Notes: generated from the sequence alone by a model not told the origin. Shown: positions 34,880-43,649, counted from the first letter of the stretch. The stretch: DNA of 64,000 nt from Bacillus sp. FJAT-52991 (GCF_037201805.1 NZ_CP147404.1:2070001-2134000); one strand, 5' to 3'. Made by a program: numbers and translations.

Positions 34880-35150
34880 CTAATACGTTTACTTCTTTCG
34901 CAAACTGCAGCGCCACTTTTCTAGAAGTAATTTTCTTCTCTTTTAACCGCTCCAGCAAGGAAAGATAAAAGCTTCCATCAAATTCCTTTTGTGCCTTCAA
35001 TGTAATTTCAATAGCCGCCATTACTAAATGATCAGAGGCATCTGTAGACCTCTGTCCAAAATAAATAAAGGCGATCATGTCATCTGAAAATTTAAAGCCC
35101 TTGTCATCTAGTTGCAATAAGTAATTCGCCACAGATGAATGGTTTTCCAT
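34872..35150 (-). CDS. Hypothetical protein, 92 aa, downstream of ypcP
   Basis: A soluble helical protein beginning MENHSSVANYLLQLDDKGF. I do not recognise a family. The ATG at 35150 follows AAAGGTGAC; upstream in-frame GTG codons would make it overlap ypcP. It is likely cotranscribed with the exonuclease gene. Confidence 0.6.
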   Translation of the reverse strand: MENHSSVANYLLQLDDKGFKFSDDMIAFIYFGQRSTDASDHLVMAAIEITLKAQKEFDGSFYLSLLERLKEKKITSRKVALQFAKEVNVLDI

Positions 35151-35164
35151 CGTCGTTGTCACCT

Positions 35165-36055
35165 TTACGCCCACGGGTTGTTAGAGATGACTTCCGCTAA
35201 ATGACGGCGAAGGACTTTTAATTCCAGCTGTTCTACTAATTGTTCAGCTTCTGTCGAGATACCTGACCAGCTTGCTTCTTGAACGTTCCACTCAAGCGGC
35301 ACTTCGCAATTAATTTGAGCTAGCTTGTGAGAAAGATAGAGCATATCGACATCATCGGTCAGCTTCTTCCGTTGCGAAGGCGTCAGCTTATCAATATTAT
35401 TCATGATCTCTTCAATCGAACCAAATTCTTTCACCAGCTTAAAGGCTGTTTTTTCACCAATGCCTTTCACCCCAGGATAGCCATCGCTCGTATCACCCAT
35501 TAATGCTTTGACATCGATAAATTGTTGTGGTGTAACGCCATATAATTCAGAAAAACTAGCGACCGTATGCGTTAAGTAATTGCCGTACCCTTTTTGCAAC
35601 AGCATCACATCGATTTGGTCATCCAACAACTGAAGCAAATCCTTATCTCCGCTTAAAATCGTCACTTTTCGATCTTCTTGTTTCGCAATTGTTCCAATGC
35701 AATCGTCCGCTTCATAGCCAACAACGCCGATGTTTGGAAGCAAAAAAGAACTGGCGACTTCTTTTGCCAAATCAAATTGCGGAATTAATTCCTCAGGCGG
35801 TGCGGATCGATTCGCCTTATATCCTGAAAATAGCTCATTTCTGAATGTTTGGCTGCCCATATCCCAGCACACCGCCACATGAGTTGGATCTTGATGATCG
35901 ACTGCCAATAGTAAATGCTTCATAAATCCTTGGACGCCATTTGTCGGCAATCCCTTTGAATTGTACATAAATTGACCGCTAACCGCTGTCGCATAAAAAG
36001 CCCGAAACAATAAAGCCATTCCATCTACAAGCAAAATATGCTCTTGTTTATTCAT
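35165..36055 (-). CDS. ypcP: 5'-3' exonuclease YpcP (PIN/FEN type)
   Basis: The 296-residue protein resembles the 5' nuclease domain of DNA polymerase I: LLVDGMALLFRAFYA, the arch helix GSQTFRNELFSGYKANR, the acidic GYEADDCIG and LSGDKDLLQLL, and the helix-hairpin-helix GVKGIGEKTAFKLV. It should remove flaps or RNA primers on DNA. The B. subtilis homologue sits next to dynA as here. Confidence 0.9.
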   Translation of the reverse strand: MNKQEHILLVDGMALLFRAFYATAVSGQFMYNSKGLPTNGVQGFMKHLLLAVDHQDPTHVAVCWDMGSQTFRNELFSGYKANRSAPPEELIPQFDLAKEVASSFLLPNIGVVGYEADDCIGTIAKQEDRKVTILSGDKDLLQLLDDQIDVMLLQKGYGNYLTHTVASFSELYGVTPQQFIDVKALMGDTSDGYPGVKGIGEKTAFKLVKEFGSIEEIMNNIDKLTPSQRKKLTDDVDMLYLSHKLAQINCEVPLEWNVQEASWSGISTEAEQLVEQLELKVLRRHLAEVISNNPWA

Positions 36056-36087
36056 GTTGTCACCTCAACTGTTATTCTATCATATTC

Positions 36088-36127
36088 GAAAAAAACGCTT
36101 TAGAAAAATTATTTTCCAAAGCGTTTT
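36088..36127 (-). terminator. Terminator of the dynA-sulfurtransferase operon
   Basis: AAAACGCTTTGGAAAA pairs with TTTTCTAAAGCGTTTT on the minus strand and runs into TTTTTTT. Confidence 0.88.
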
Positions 36128-36136
36128 ACTATTATA

Positions 36137-36973
36137 TTAACGTTCGCTCTTTTTCTCAATAGGTAAATCCTCGTAGGAAGACCAATCGCTATAGCTCCCT
36201 GCATATAGCTTTACATTACGAAATCCGGCTTCTTTTAAGGCGATAATATTCGGTGTAGCTGACACGCCAGACCCACAGTAAACAATAACAGGCTGATCAT
36301 TGTCTAACTCACGAAAGCGATCGATTTGCTGTTGTTGATCTTTCCAGCTTGTCCCTTGCAGCCCTTCTTGGAAGAAATAATTGACCGCCGTTGGAATATG
36401 GCCAGGCACGCGATCCAGTGGTTCTACTTCACCATTGTAGCGTTCCGGCGCACGTGAATCGATCAGCACCGATGTTCCGCTCGCCACCGCTTCCTTGACT
36501 TCTTCGATGGAAACGAGCCAATCTGTTTGAATATTTACCGGGAAATAACTTGGCTTAGCTGTTGGAATCTCTTTTGTTACTGGAAGTTCGCGGTTCGCCC
36601 ATTCTTGGAAGCCTCCATCAAGAATATACACATGCGAATGACCGAGGTAAGACAATAACCACCAACATCTGCCGGCAAACATCGCTTCTCCTTGATCATA
36701 CACAACAACGATCGTCTGCTCTGTGATCCCGAAAGATTGAAACACAGCTTGAACATCTTCTACATTCGGCAGCGGATGCCTGCCTCCATGCTGTTGCTTC
36801 TCTCCAGATAAATGCCGATCTAAATGAGCGTAAAAAGCACCTGGAATATGGCCTTCCATGTATGCTTTCTCTCCTGCCTGAGCGTCCGCTAAACTAAAAC
36901 GGCAATCGATGATACAAACATTCGGATCGTCTAAATGATTGGCGAGCCAGTCCATTGATTTGATAAAATTCAT
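36137..36973 (-). CDS. Sulfurtransferase with tandem rhodanese domains
   Basis: The 278-residue protein has two rhodanese domains: an inactive N-terminal one (IIDCRFSLADAQAGEKAY, GHIPGAFYA) and a C-terminal one with the active loop VYCGSGVSA (catalytic Cys). It transfers sulphur from thiosulfate or 3-mercaptopyruvate. The loop CGSGVSA is closer to mercaptopyruvate sulfurtransferases. The start overlaps the upstream small gene as ATGA. Confidence 0.87.
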   Translation of the reverse strand: MNFIKSMDWLANHLDDPNVCIIDCRFSLADAQAGEKAYMEGHIPGAFYAHLDRHLSGEKQQHGGRHPLPNVEDVQAVFQSFGITEQTIVVVYDQGEAMFAGRCWWLLSYLGHSHVYILDGGFQEWANRELPVTKEIPTAKPSYFPVNIQTDWLVSIEEVKEAVASGTSVLIDSRAPERYNGEVEPLDRVPGHIPTAVNYFFQEGLQGTSWKDQQQQIDRFRELDNDQPVIVYCGSGVSATPNIIALKEAGFRNVKLYAGSYSDWSSYEDLPIEKKSER

Positions 36974-37200
36974 GCCTTCTCCCCCTTATCTTCCGCTTCC
37001 TTCAACCTTTTTTCCATCAGTTGCTTCACTTGTTCCTTAGGGTCCCAACAATCAAATGTGTAGCTAGGCTTTGTGGCAAACCCCAGCCGGCTACACATGT
37101 AATTCATCCCTGACTCGCCTTTGCTCGCCCGAAAATGACGACAAGTGGCGCACGTATGAAAACGACGAATGATCTCCTGTTTACGCTCGTTGAAGCTCAA
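36970..37200 (-). CDS. Small cysteine-containing protein (possible zinc finger)
   Basis: The 76 residues contain HTCATCRHFRASKGESG, then MCSRLG and DCWDPKEQ, giving four cysteines in a C-x2-C...C...C arrangement that could hold zinc or an iron-sulphur cluster. It overlaps the 3' end of dynA by 20 bp and the sulfurtransferase by 4 bp, so the three genes form one operon. It occupies the position of B. subtilis ypbS, but I cannot confirm homology. Confidence 0.7.
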   Translation of the reverse strand: MSFNERKQEIIRRFHTCATCRHFRASKGESGMNYMCSRLGFATKPSYTFDCWDPKEQVKQLMEKRLKEAEDKGEKA

Positions 37201-40200
37201 CTAATATGCGCTCCCATTCATCAATGTTCTCTGCATGGTTAAGGACATCAAGCCAAGCAGCAAATTGTTCTTTTGCATCCGACTCAATCGTTGTTTTGAT
37301 TAACGTCATACCGGCATCGAGCTCGTTATAAGCCCATGTCCATAATTTTTCTTTTTCCGTTTCTAAATACGTATCTGCAAGCGTTGATAGTTGCTCTTCT
37401 AATTGTGCTTGCATTACTTGTTTTTCATTTTTTTCAAAGAATGATTTCGCGTTTTTAAACACGGCTAGTGCTTGGCTAAAAGTCGACAACGGCTCATTCG
37501 TAAAGGCAGTTGGGAACTCTGGCGTTTCTTGTGATGACCACTCTAATGGCGTAAACGATAGCTGCGACTGAATCGTTTGATAATGCAGCTGAAGGTTCGT
37601 ATATTTTTCCGTCAATAGCTCGTGCACATGATTTTCTGTTCGCAAGCTTGTGGCCCGCATCTCTTGAGCTAGGTCATAACCAACCGCTTCAAGCAGTTCT
37701 TTTAGCGCTTGATTTAAAGCGGCTTTTACTTGATTATTGCTGAGTGTCGCTGGGTTAAACGATTCTTTAAAGAAATCTGAAAAACGGTAAAATACGCGCT
37801 GCTTTAAATAGTACATAAGCTCATTGATTTCCTGCGACAATCTCTTTTCTAGCAGTTGGGACGTTTCATTTGTTAAATGAGTCGCTACTTGTTGTTGCTG
37901 TTCGGTCAGCTCCTGCTGCTTCTGTTCACGGTTATTGCGATTTTCCTTCGCTGTCGCAATCAACTGACTCAGTCTTTCTACCCCGCGTTCCCACTCAGCC
38001 TCCGCTGATTGCACGGCCATTTGAGCTAAATCGCCATCAAGGAACTGGTGAAACGCTTGTTTAAACGGCAAAATTTTGGAGTTTGGATGATCCGTCTCCC
38101 CCCGCTCAATCTCTTGGATGGCCTGCAAACTAGATACGCCAAATAATCTCGGGAAGCGAATGCCGTATTGCAATAACTGTTCGGTCACATAGTTTTTCAC
38201 TTCTTGCACTTCTTCTTCATCTTTCGCCAAATCAATGGCATTGACGATAAAAAACATTTTATCCATCTCAAAAGCATCCTTTACCCGGCCTAGCTGAATT
38301 AAAAATTCACGATCGGCTTTCGAGAACGCATGATTATAGTACGTCACAAACAGAATCGCATCGGAATTTTTAATGTATTCAAACGCCACGCCCGTATGAC
38401 GCGCATTAATGGAGTCTGCCCCCGGTGTATCAACAAGCGTAACCCCTTGTCTTGTAAAATCACAATCATAATACAAGTCGATCGATTCAACGAAACAGCT
38501 TTGTTTTTCATTCGCCACAAACCCTTGGAACGCTTGCAGATCGACTAATAACGTCGTACCAAGCTGCCCCTTAAATTCACTATAGCCTTCATGAAAAGCT
38601 TTCAAAAAGGACAAATGAATTTTTTCGCGCCCTTCTCCTTCATTGGCTGTTAACAATTCTGGAATCACTTGATCTGCTTCAGCAAGAGAAGTAACCGATC
38701 GCTGGAACAATTGCAAGGAATGCTGAAGATCCAATAATAAATCTTGTTCTGTTTTTAAATGAACCGCCGCTGTCCGATGCGGATGCTGTTCATCAGGCGG
38801 ATGAATGCGGTTAACCGCCGCCGTTGTTGGGTTAGGCGAAACCGGAAGAACCTTTTCACCAAGCATCGCATTAGCGAATGACGATTTCCCTGCACTAAAG
38901 GCTCCGAATAAAGCAATCGTGTATTTGCGCTGCTCTAAGCGATCGGCTTTTTGACGAAGTCCATCGATAAAACGCTGGAATCCTGGAATGCCATCAAGCT
39001 GGCGGTTCATTGTTCTCAGCTTAGACACCGTGTCGCTGACCGCTGCTGTCGCTTCATTCGATACAACGACCTCTGTTTCTTGTTCCACTTTTTGTATCGT
39101 TGCCGCTGTTTCTTCTTCCCACTCTCCGCTAAAAATGTCCACTTGTTCCCGTTCTTTTTCCCATTCCTGTACAAATTGATCGAATCGCTCAGGTAAATTC
39201 GAAAACGAACGAATCATGAGCTCATGTAAGGTATTTCGATGCTCCTCCATCGTCGCCTCCATGCCCGTTAACTGTTGAATCGCCGTTACTTTTCGATGCC
39301 AAACTTGCCACTTTTCTTTCAGCCCTTCTTGTTCAGAAGCAAACTGGACAGCCATTTCTTGTGATGCACGAGCTTTTAACTCATCTGTCATCATCCGAGC
39401 TTTTCTCTTCAGTTGATTTGCTACCTCATCACAATAGTTCAGGACATAATCGCCTGTCACTTTTGCCCCAGTTTTGATTGTATCCTTTAATAACGATTCA
39501 TCGAACGGAATGGATAGTTCCTCCGCTTCTAGCTGCAAGGAGTCACTCATTAGCCCGCTTGATTTTAACCAGGAGGCGACCAACTGGCGAAGATGCCACT
39601 CAAGCTGGGCTTCCGTTTTCTCCTGTAAATCCGCCATCAATACATCAAGTCGGCGCTGTCTTTCTTCTTCCGTTTTCCTCTTGCTAAAGAACAGACCGAC
39701 TTTAAATTCCGGCTGCATCGCTTCTAAAAAGTCCTTCGCTAATTGACGAGTAGTAGCTGGCATTAAATAAGCGTTTTGCAGCACCTTTTCCCGGCCTTCT
39801 TCTACTGATTTCACTAAAGCGTTAGCGTCGCGCTTATCAAGCTCTGCCTTTGTTTTCTGCTCGTTTGCAGTAATTTCTTCCACATTCCAGTTTTCACCAA
39901 GGATCGCTTGCAGCTGTTCTCTCGCTTCTTCTTGCCCTTCTTGCAGCCACTGTAGATGCTCACTGACCAGTAGACTCATCATCGTTTCAGCTGAACGGAG
40001 TGTTAATTGCTCTCGATTGGCCATACTTTGATGGATCAGCTCTTTCACTTCGGCAAAATCATTATAAGGAAGGTTCGGCTCTCTTAGGCTCGTGAAATAA
40101 AATTTTTCCGGATGAACATTCCAAGAGGCAAACGAGTCATAAACCGATTGCTTAAAGGCATCGAATGAGAGCTCTTCGTCGCGATGCTTATCAATTTGAT

Positions 40201-40810
40201 TAATAATCAGATTCAATTTCACACCGTGAGAAAGCAAATCTTTCGTATAAATGAAATTTAATTCCGATTGCACATGGTTGTAATCCATTACGTAAAACAC
40301 CATATCAGCTAAATGAAGCGCTGATTCGGTTGAAATTCGATGGGCATCATCCGTGGAATCGACTCCCGGTGTATCCATCACTGTCACTTCTGACGGCAAG
40401 CTGGATTCGCTATGACCAATTTCAATCGCTTCCACTTCTTCACCATTTTTACAATATTCTTTCACTTTTTCAAAACGGTATGGCGCCTGAAAAAGTAGCG
40501 GCTGGCGATCTTTATAATACACTTTCGCAAAATCCTCAGGGGCTTTATGAATCTTTACTAAGTTTGCACTTGTTGGAATCGGACTCGACGGCAATAGCTT
40601 TTCACCGGTTAACTCATTGATCATCGTCGATTTACCCGCCGAAAAATGTCCGCAAAACGCAACAATAAATTCTTCATCATGCAACTTCTTTAAAAACAAT
40701 TTCGCCTTTCTCGCGCGCTCTTCATCCCCATATTGCTCAAATAAATCATGAAGCCAAGCTGTTCTAGCAATGGTTTCTGATAATGTTTGTTGCTGTGTTT
40801 CTAATGACAT
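37181..40810 (-). CDS. dynA: Dynamin-like GTPase with two fused dynamin modules (DynA)
   Basis: The 1209-residue protein has two complete dynamin GTPase heads: GHFSAGKSTM with DTPGVDSTDD and NQIDKHRD, and GAFSAGKSSFA (about residue 640) with DTPGADSINARH and NAIDLAKD. Long coiled-coil stalks separate and follow the heads. B. subtilis DynA (YpbR), with the same tandem build, protects and fuses membranes under phage or antibiotic stress. The ATG at 40810 and a GTG two codons upstream are both possible starts. Confidence 0.93.
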   Translation of the reverse strand: MSLETQQQTLSETIARTAWLHDLFEQYGDEERARKAKLFLKKLHDEEFIVAFCGHFSAGKSTMINELTGEKLLPSSPIPTSANLVKIHKAPEDFAKVYYKDRQPLLFQAPYRFEKVKEYCKNGEEVEAIEIGHSESSLPSEVTVMDTPGVDSTDDAHRISTESALHLADMVFYVMDYNHVQSELNFIYTKDLLSHGVKLNLIINQIDKHRDEELSFDAFKQSVYDSFASWNVHPEKFYFTSLREPNLPYNDFAEVKELIHQSMANREQLTLRSAETMMSLLVSEHLQWLQEGQEEAREQLQAILGENWNVEEITANEQKTKAELDKRDANALVKSVEEGREKVLQNAYLMPATTRQLAKDFLEAMQPEFKVGLFFSKRKTEEERQRRLDVLMADLQEKTEAQLEWHLRQLVASWLKSSGLMSDSLQLEAEELSIPFDESLLKDTIKTGAKVTGDYVLNYCDEVANQLKRKARMMTDELKARASQEMAVQFASEQEGLKEKWQVWHRKVTAIQQLTGMEATMEEHRNTLHELMIRSFSNLPERFDQFVQEWEKEREQVDIFSGEWEEETAATIQKVEQETEVVVSNEATAAVSDTVSKLRTMNRQLDGIPGFQRFIDGLRQKADRLEQRKYTIALFGAFSAGKSSFANAMLGEKVLPVSPNPTTAAVNRIHPPDEQHPHRTAAVHLKTEQDLLLDLQHSLQLFQRSVTSLAEADQVIPELLTANEGEGREKIHLSFLKAFHEGYSEFKGQLGTTLLVDLQAFQGFVANEKQSCFVESIDLYYDCDFTRQGVTLVDTPGADSINARHTGVAFEYIKNSDAILFVTYYNHAFSKADREFLIQLGRVKDAFEMDKMFFIVNAIDLAKDEEEVQEVKNYVTEQLLQYGIRFPRLFGVSSLQAIQEIERGETDHPNSKILPFKQAFHQFLDGDLAQMAVQSAEAEWERGVERLSQLIATAKENRNNREQKQQELTEQQQQVATHLTNETSQLLEKRLSQEINELMYYLKQRVFYRFSDFFKESFNPATLSNNQVKAALNQALKELLEAVGYDLAQEMRATSLRTENHVHELLTEKYTNLQLHYQTIQSQLSFTPLEWSSQETPEFPTAFTNEPLSTFSQALAVFKNAKSFFEKNEKQVMQAQLEEQLSTLADTYLETEKEKLWTWAYNELDAGMTLIKTTIESDAKEQFAAWLDVLNHAENIDEWERILVELQRA

Positions 40811-40904
40811 CTTCACATTACTCCTTATACACTGTCCTTACGTTAGGAAGCGGATTCTTTTTTTCTATTGTATATGATTTCTGCTGTATTTCCCATCGTA
40901 AAAA

Positions 40905-40936
40905 AGAAAAAAGAAGGCTTTATATCAGCCTTCTTT
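40905..40936 (-). terminator. Terminator after the 29-codon gene
   Basis: AAGAAGGCT and GCCTTCTT pair around a 7-nt loop on the minus strand, followed by TTTTC. Confidence 0.82.
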
Positions 40937-40941
40937 CCAAA

Positions 40942-41031
40942 TTATGCTTCAGCTCTATTTACGTGATCGATCACATACTTCATAACGCCGCCGTATACAA
41001 CTACTGTCGTCGCAACAAATACCCATACCAT
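40942..41031 (-). CDS. 29-residue single-pass membrane micro-protein, Fur-box controlled
   Basis: ATG to TAA reads MVWVFVATTVVVYGGVMKY and then VIDHVNRAEA: one hydrophobic helix and a short polar tail. The ribosome-binding site GGTGGGGAG is ideal. A terminator follows directly. Upstream is a promoter (TTGAAA, 17 bp, TAAAGT) with two Fur-type boxes, so the gene should be induced by iron limitation. The size suggests an accessory subunit or regulator of a membrane complex, but no family is recognised. Confidence 0.72.
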   Translation of the reverse strand: MVWVFVATTVVVYGGVMKYVIDHVNRAEA

Positions 41032-41074
41032 GATCTCCCCACCGTCCTTTTTTACTCAGTCTATATCGTTTCAT

Positions 41075-41089
41075 TGATAATAATTTTCA
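41075..41089. promoter_or_regulatory. Fur box 1 (upstream of the 29-codon gene)
   Basis: On the minus strand, TGAAAATTATTATCA matches the 7-1-7 Fur consensus TGATAATNATTATCA with one mismatch. It lies just downstream of the predicted -10 element. Confidence 0.75.
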
Positions 41090-41113
41090 TCTTCACTTAT
41101 ACTTTATCACGAG

Positions 41114-41128
41114 CGATAATGATTTTCA
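41114..41128. promoter_or_regulatory. Fur box 2 (upstream of the 29-codon gene)
   Basis: TGAAAATCATTATCG on the minus strand matches the Fur 7-1-7 consensus with two mismatches and overlaps the predicted -35 TTGAAA. A pair of boxes flanking one promoter implies tight iron repression. Confidence 0.68.
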
Positions 41129-41147
41129 ATAGCATTCATAATTTTCC

Positions 41148-41219
41148 TTATTTGCTTTTCTTTTCTGTATTTGCAAGTGGACAATTTGGGCATTTTCCGC
41201 AACCTGTTTTTTTGCACAT
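41148..41219 (-). CDS. 23-residue cysteine-rich micro-protein
   Basis: ATG to TAA reads MCKKTGCGKCPNCPLANTEK and then KSK, with four cysteines in the first 13 residues. GGAGG lies eight bases before the ATG. It sits between the terminated Fur-controlled transcript (41259-41453) and the Fur boxes of the 29-codon gene. The cysteine spacing could bind iron, zinc or a cluster. I do not recognise it; read-through of the upstream terminator is one way it could be expressed. Confidence 0.55.
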   Translation of the reverse strand: MCKKTGCGKCPNCPLANTEKKSK

Positions 41220-41258
41220 CTTTCATTCCTCCAATTTTTTATGATGGGCTAGGAAACG

Positions 41259-41306
41259 AAAAAAGCCAGCGATGACCGTTCCAAATAGGGAAGGTATCAC
41301 TGGCTT
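41259..41306 (-). terminator. Terminator of the Fur-controlled transcript
   Basis: AAGCCAGTGAT and ATCGCTGGCTT form an 11-bp stem (one G-U pair) on the minus strand, followed by six T. Confidence 0.82.
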
Positions 41307-41453
41307 GATCTGCGCACAGGTCTCTTTTTCTAGAGAGTTTAGCAGATTTGACAGTTTCGAATGTATCATCTAGCGGAATGAATATTCACTTGGTCAAAAA
41401 GAGGGAGTCTTTAAGGAAGTGACTTTGCATCTCCGCACGTTTCAGTATTGATA
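41259..41453 (-). ncRNA. Candidate Fur-regulated small RNA, about 195 nt
   Basis: The transcript runs from a consensus promoter (-10 at 41460-41465) to the terminator at 41259-41306. Inside I find no ORF with a ribosome-binding site; a 48-codon frame exists but runs through the terminator hairpin. A pyrimidine-rich stretch (CTCCCTCTTTTT) near the 5' part recalls the C-rich pairing regions of the iron-sparing RNA FsrA, though I cannot show homology. It could instead be a leader controlling the 23-codon gene downstream. Confidence 0.55.
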
Positions 41454-41488
41454 TTGATTATTATAATCCTTCTTAAATTTTCTGTCAA
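41449..41488 (-). promoter_or_regulatory. Consensus sigma-A promoter with overlapping Fur box
   Basis: TTGACA (41483-41488) and TATAAT (41460-41465) are both perfect hexamers with a 17-bp spacer. TGATATTGATTATTA (41449-41463) matches the Fur 7-1-7 consensus with two mismatches and overlaps the -10 and start site, the position expected for repression. Confidence 0.78.
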
Positions 41489-41502
41489 TTCATTTTTGAA
41501 AC

Positions 41503-42033
41503 TTACCTTTTGGCAAACGCCTCTTGATAGTTTGTCAATTGTTCTAGCGCTTTCTCTTCTTCGTTTAAACGGATCATTAAAATGATTTGATTCAAAAGAA
41601 AATAAACAATCAAGGTCCAGTATGCTTGAAATATGAATGGAATAACGATCAGTTCGGCTGTCACAACAAAATAATTAGGATGTTTTAAAAAGCGAAATGG
41701 TCCTTTGACGACAACTTTCTCACCCTTTAACACAATAATTTTTGTATTCCAATATCGGCCAAGTGTGCGAATGGTCCATAGCCGCATCAACTGCAAGCCG
41801 AGGAAGAGAGCCAATAGAAAAGGCCATAATGGATAAAGGACTGATTGCTTCATACTCACTTCAACCACTAGCGCCACAAAAAATGTCGCATGCATCAGCA
41901 CCATAAACGGATAATGTCTTTGTCCAAACTCCTCCGCTCCTTTTGCCTTCATCCACTTTTCATTCCGCTTCGCATAGACAAGCTCCACTAGTCGTTGTGC
42001 TGCCAACAATAGGATAAATAAATAAAAAAACAT
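41503..42033 (-). CDS. ypbQ: Isoprenylcysteine methyltransferase-family protein YpbQ (BpsB)
   Basis: The 176-residue membrane protein has four to five hydrophobic segments and the ICMT-family C-terminal motif KHPNYFVVTAELIVIPF with conserved NEEEKAL near the end. In B. subtilis this gene is paired with the type III polyketide synthase and methylates its alkylpyrone product. The ATG at 42033 follows GAGGTGGGAATA and overlaps the bpsA stop as TAATG. Confidence 0.88.
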   Translation of the reverse strand: MFFYLFILLLAAQRLVELVYAKRNEKWMKAKGAEEFGQRHYPFMVLMHATFFVALVVEVSMKQSVLYPLWPFLLALFLGLQLMRLWTIRTLGRYWNTKIIVLKGEKVVVKGPFRFLKHPNYFVVTAELIVIPFIFQAYWTLIVYFLLNQIILMIRLNEEEKALEQLTNYQEAFAKR

Positions 42034-43103
42034 TATTCCCACCTCATTAACAGCATTTCTGAACTAAACCCAGGGCCAAGTGCAAGCATCAGCCCTAAAT
42101 CATACGGATGTACCTCTTTTTGTACATATTGTTCCAACACAAACAGCACCGTAGCGGACGACATATTGCCGTATTGACTTAACACCGTTCTTGATACATT
42201 CAACTGATCCGGTGCTAGCTGCAAGCTCTCTTCATACGCTTCCAACACTTTTTTACCACCTGGATGAGCCACGATATGGCGGATCTCCTCTATTTTTGTT
42301 TGTTGACTTGCTAAAAACCCCTTCACTTGCGGCTCCAGCCATTGGTGAACAATGGACGGAATATCTTTTGAAAAAATCACATAAAAACCATTATTCTTTA
42401 TGTCCCATCCCATCACCTCTTCTGAATCCTCCATTAGAACGGTTGCTGTTTGTTGAATGACAGGGAGAGGTCTTGATGCACGTTGAAACAACTGACTTTC
42501 CTCTCCAGCAACTAGCACACAAGCCGCTCCATCGGCAAATAAAGAAGTGCCGATTAAATTACTTTTTGATAAGTCTTCCACTTGAAAAGTGAGACTGCAT
42601 AACTCCACCGCCACGACTAACACATTCGCTTTAGGATAAGCGAGGCAATACTCATGCGCTCGTGCCAGCCCCGACGCTCCTCCCCCGCAGCCAAGTCCCC
42701 AAATGGGCAGCCTCATCACTTTTTTCGAAAAAGGAAGACGATTGATCCACCGTGCTTCTAAGCTAGGGGCGGCAAGACCAGTCGTACAAACAGTGATGAT
42801 CGCATCAACATCTTCATATCGTGCTCCGGCTTGATCTAAGCAGCCTTTGATTGCCTCTTCTCCAAGCTTGATTGCCTCCTCTAGAAATAACTGATTTTTC
42901 TCTTCAAAACTATGCTTCTCTTTATACCATTCCAGCGGTTTCGCTAAATACCTCGTGTCTATTCCACCGTTATCAAACACCGATAACAACCGCTCGATTT
43001 TCGGATATGTATGCTGAAATACATCATAAATCATCTCCTTCGCCTCTTGCTGATGAACAATATGACGGGGTAAGGCCGTTTGAACCGCAATAATTTTTGC
43101 CAT
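42033..43103 (-). CDS. bpsA: Type III polyketide synthase (alkylpyrone synthase BpsA)
   Basis: The 356-residue chalcone/stilbene synthase-like enzyme has the catalytic Cys139 in IWGLGCGGGASGLARA, SLFADGAACVLV, a His in IVAHPGG and Asn in YGNMSSATVLFVL, the Cys-His-Asn triad. B. subtilis BpsA condenses long-chain acyl-CoA with malonyl-CoA to alkylpyrones. The ATG at 43103 has GGAGAG upstream. It forms an operon with ypbQ. Confidence 0.92.
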   Translation of the reverse strand: MAKIIAVQTALPRHIVHQQEAKEMIYDVFQHTYPKIERLLSVFDNGGIDTRYLAKPLEWYKEKHSFEEKNQLFLEEAIKLGEEAIKGCLDQAGARYEDVDAIITVCTTGLAAPSLEARWINRLPFSKKVMRLPIWGLGCGGGASGLARAHEYCLAYPKANVLVVAVELCSLTFQVEDLSKSNLIGTSLFADGAACVLVAGEESQLFQRASRPLPVIQQTATVLMEDSEEVMGWDIKNNGFYVIFSKDIPSIVHQWLEPQVKGFLASQQTKIEEIRHIVAHPGGKKVLEAYEESLQLAPDQLNVSRTVLSQYGNMSSATVLFVLEQYVQKEVHPYDLGLMLALGPGFSSEMLLMRWE

Positions 43104-43230
43104 AGTCAACTCTCCACTTCAATTGATAGGCTTATTTTTCCTTATTGTCCAGAACTTATTCATACAAACAACAGACATAAAAATAAAGTGAAAAGGCAAA
43201 ATAAACAGAAATGATATGAGGAGATATCAC

Positions 43231-43644
43231 ATGAAAAATCTACTATCATATTCATTAACAGCATTTATCTGTTTATTTCTGATGAGCCATACAGCAGTCG
43301 CTGAATCGCTAAAGATGGAATCCAATAGAGGTCCTTTGCAAATGAAAGAAGAAGCGGATCAAGGAAAAGTTGTGTTTGAATTTAAAACCGATTTTGTTTC
43401 CATGGCTAAATTTTTCAAACTGAACGTAAAAGAATTCCACCAATTACGTGATAAAAAAAGCATGGTAGAAATCGCTCAAATGCAAGGAATCAACAGAAAT
43501 GAATTATTTAATTACTTAGTGACTCAGCATTATAAACATTTAGAGTTGGCCTACCAAAAGAAACAAATCGATTTAGAGTTTATCATGGATTATACTTTGC
43601 ATTTAAAAGAAGATATTATTTGGGAAATGCACGTTAAAAAATAG
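43231..43644 (+). CDS. Secreted small helical protein of unknown function
   Basis: The 137-residue protein from the ATG at 43231 (GAGGAGA upstream) has a signal peptide ending SHTAVA. The mature part is charged and helical, including MVEIAQMQGINRNELFNYLV and a segment ending in ILHLKEDIIWEMHV-like residues. The helix pattern resembles secreted proteins that repeat 'EIA...G+...+++++L', but no family is certain. It is transcribed away from bpsA. Confidence 0.6.
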   Translation: MKNLLSYSLTAFICLFLMSHTAVAESLKMESNRGPLQMKEEADQGKVVFEFKTDFVSMAKFFKLNVKEFHQLRDKKSMVEIAQMQGINRNELFNYLVTQHYKHLELAYQKKQIDLEFIMDYTLHLKEDIIWEMHVKK

Positions 43645-43649
43645 GAAAA

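Noticed and set aside
41075..41128. PerR or Zur boxes instead of Fur
   Set aside because: The 7-1-7 inverted repeats lack the spacing and TCGTAAT-type core of Zur and fit Fur better, though PerR/Fur cross-recognition cannot be excluded by eye.
41259..41372. 48-codon frame starting near 41372 in the Fur-controlled transcript
   Set aside because: There is no ribosome-binding site and it runs through the terminator hairpin, so translation is unlikely.
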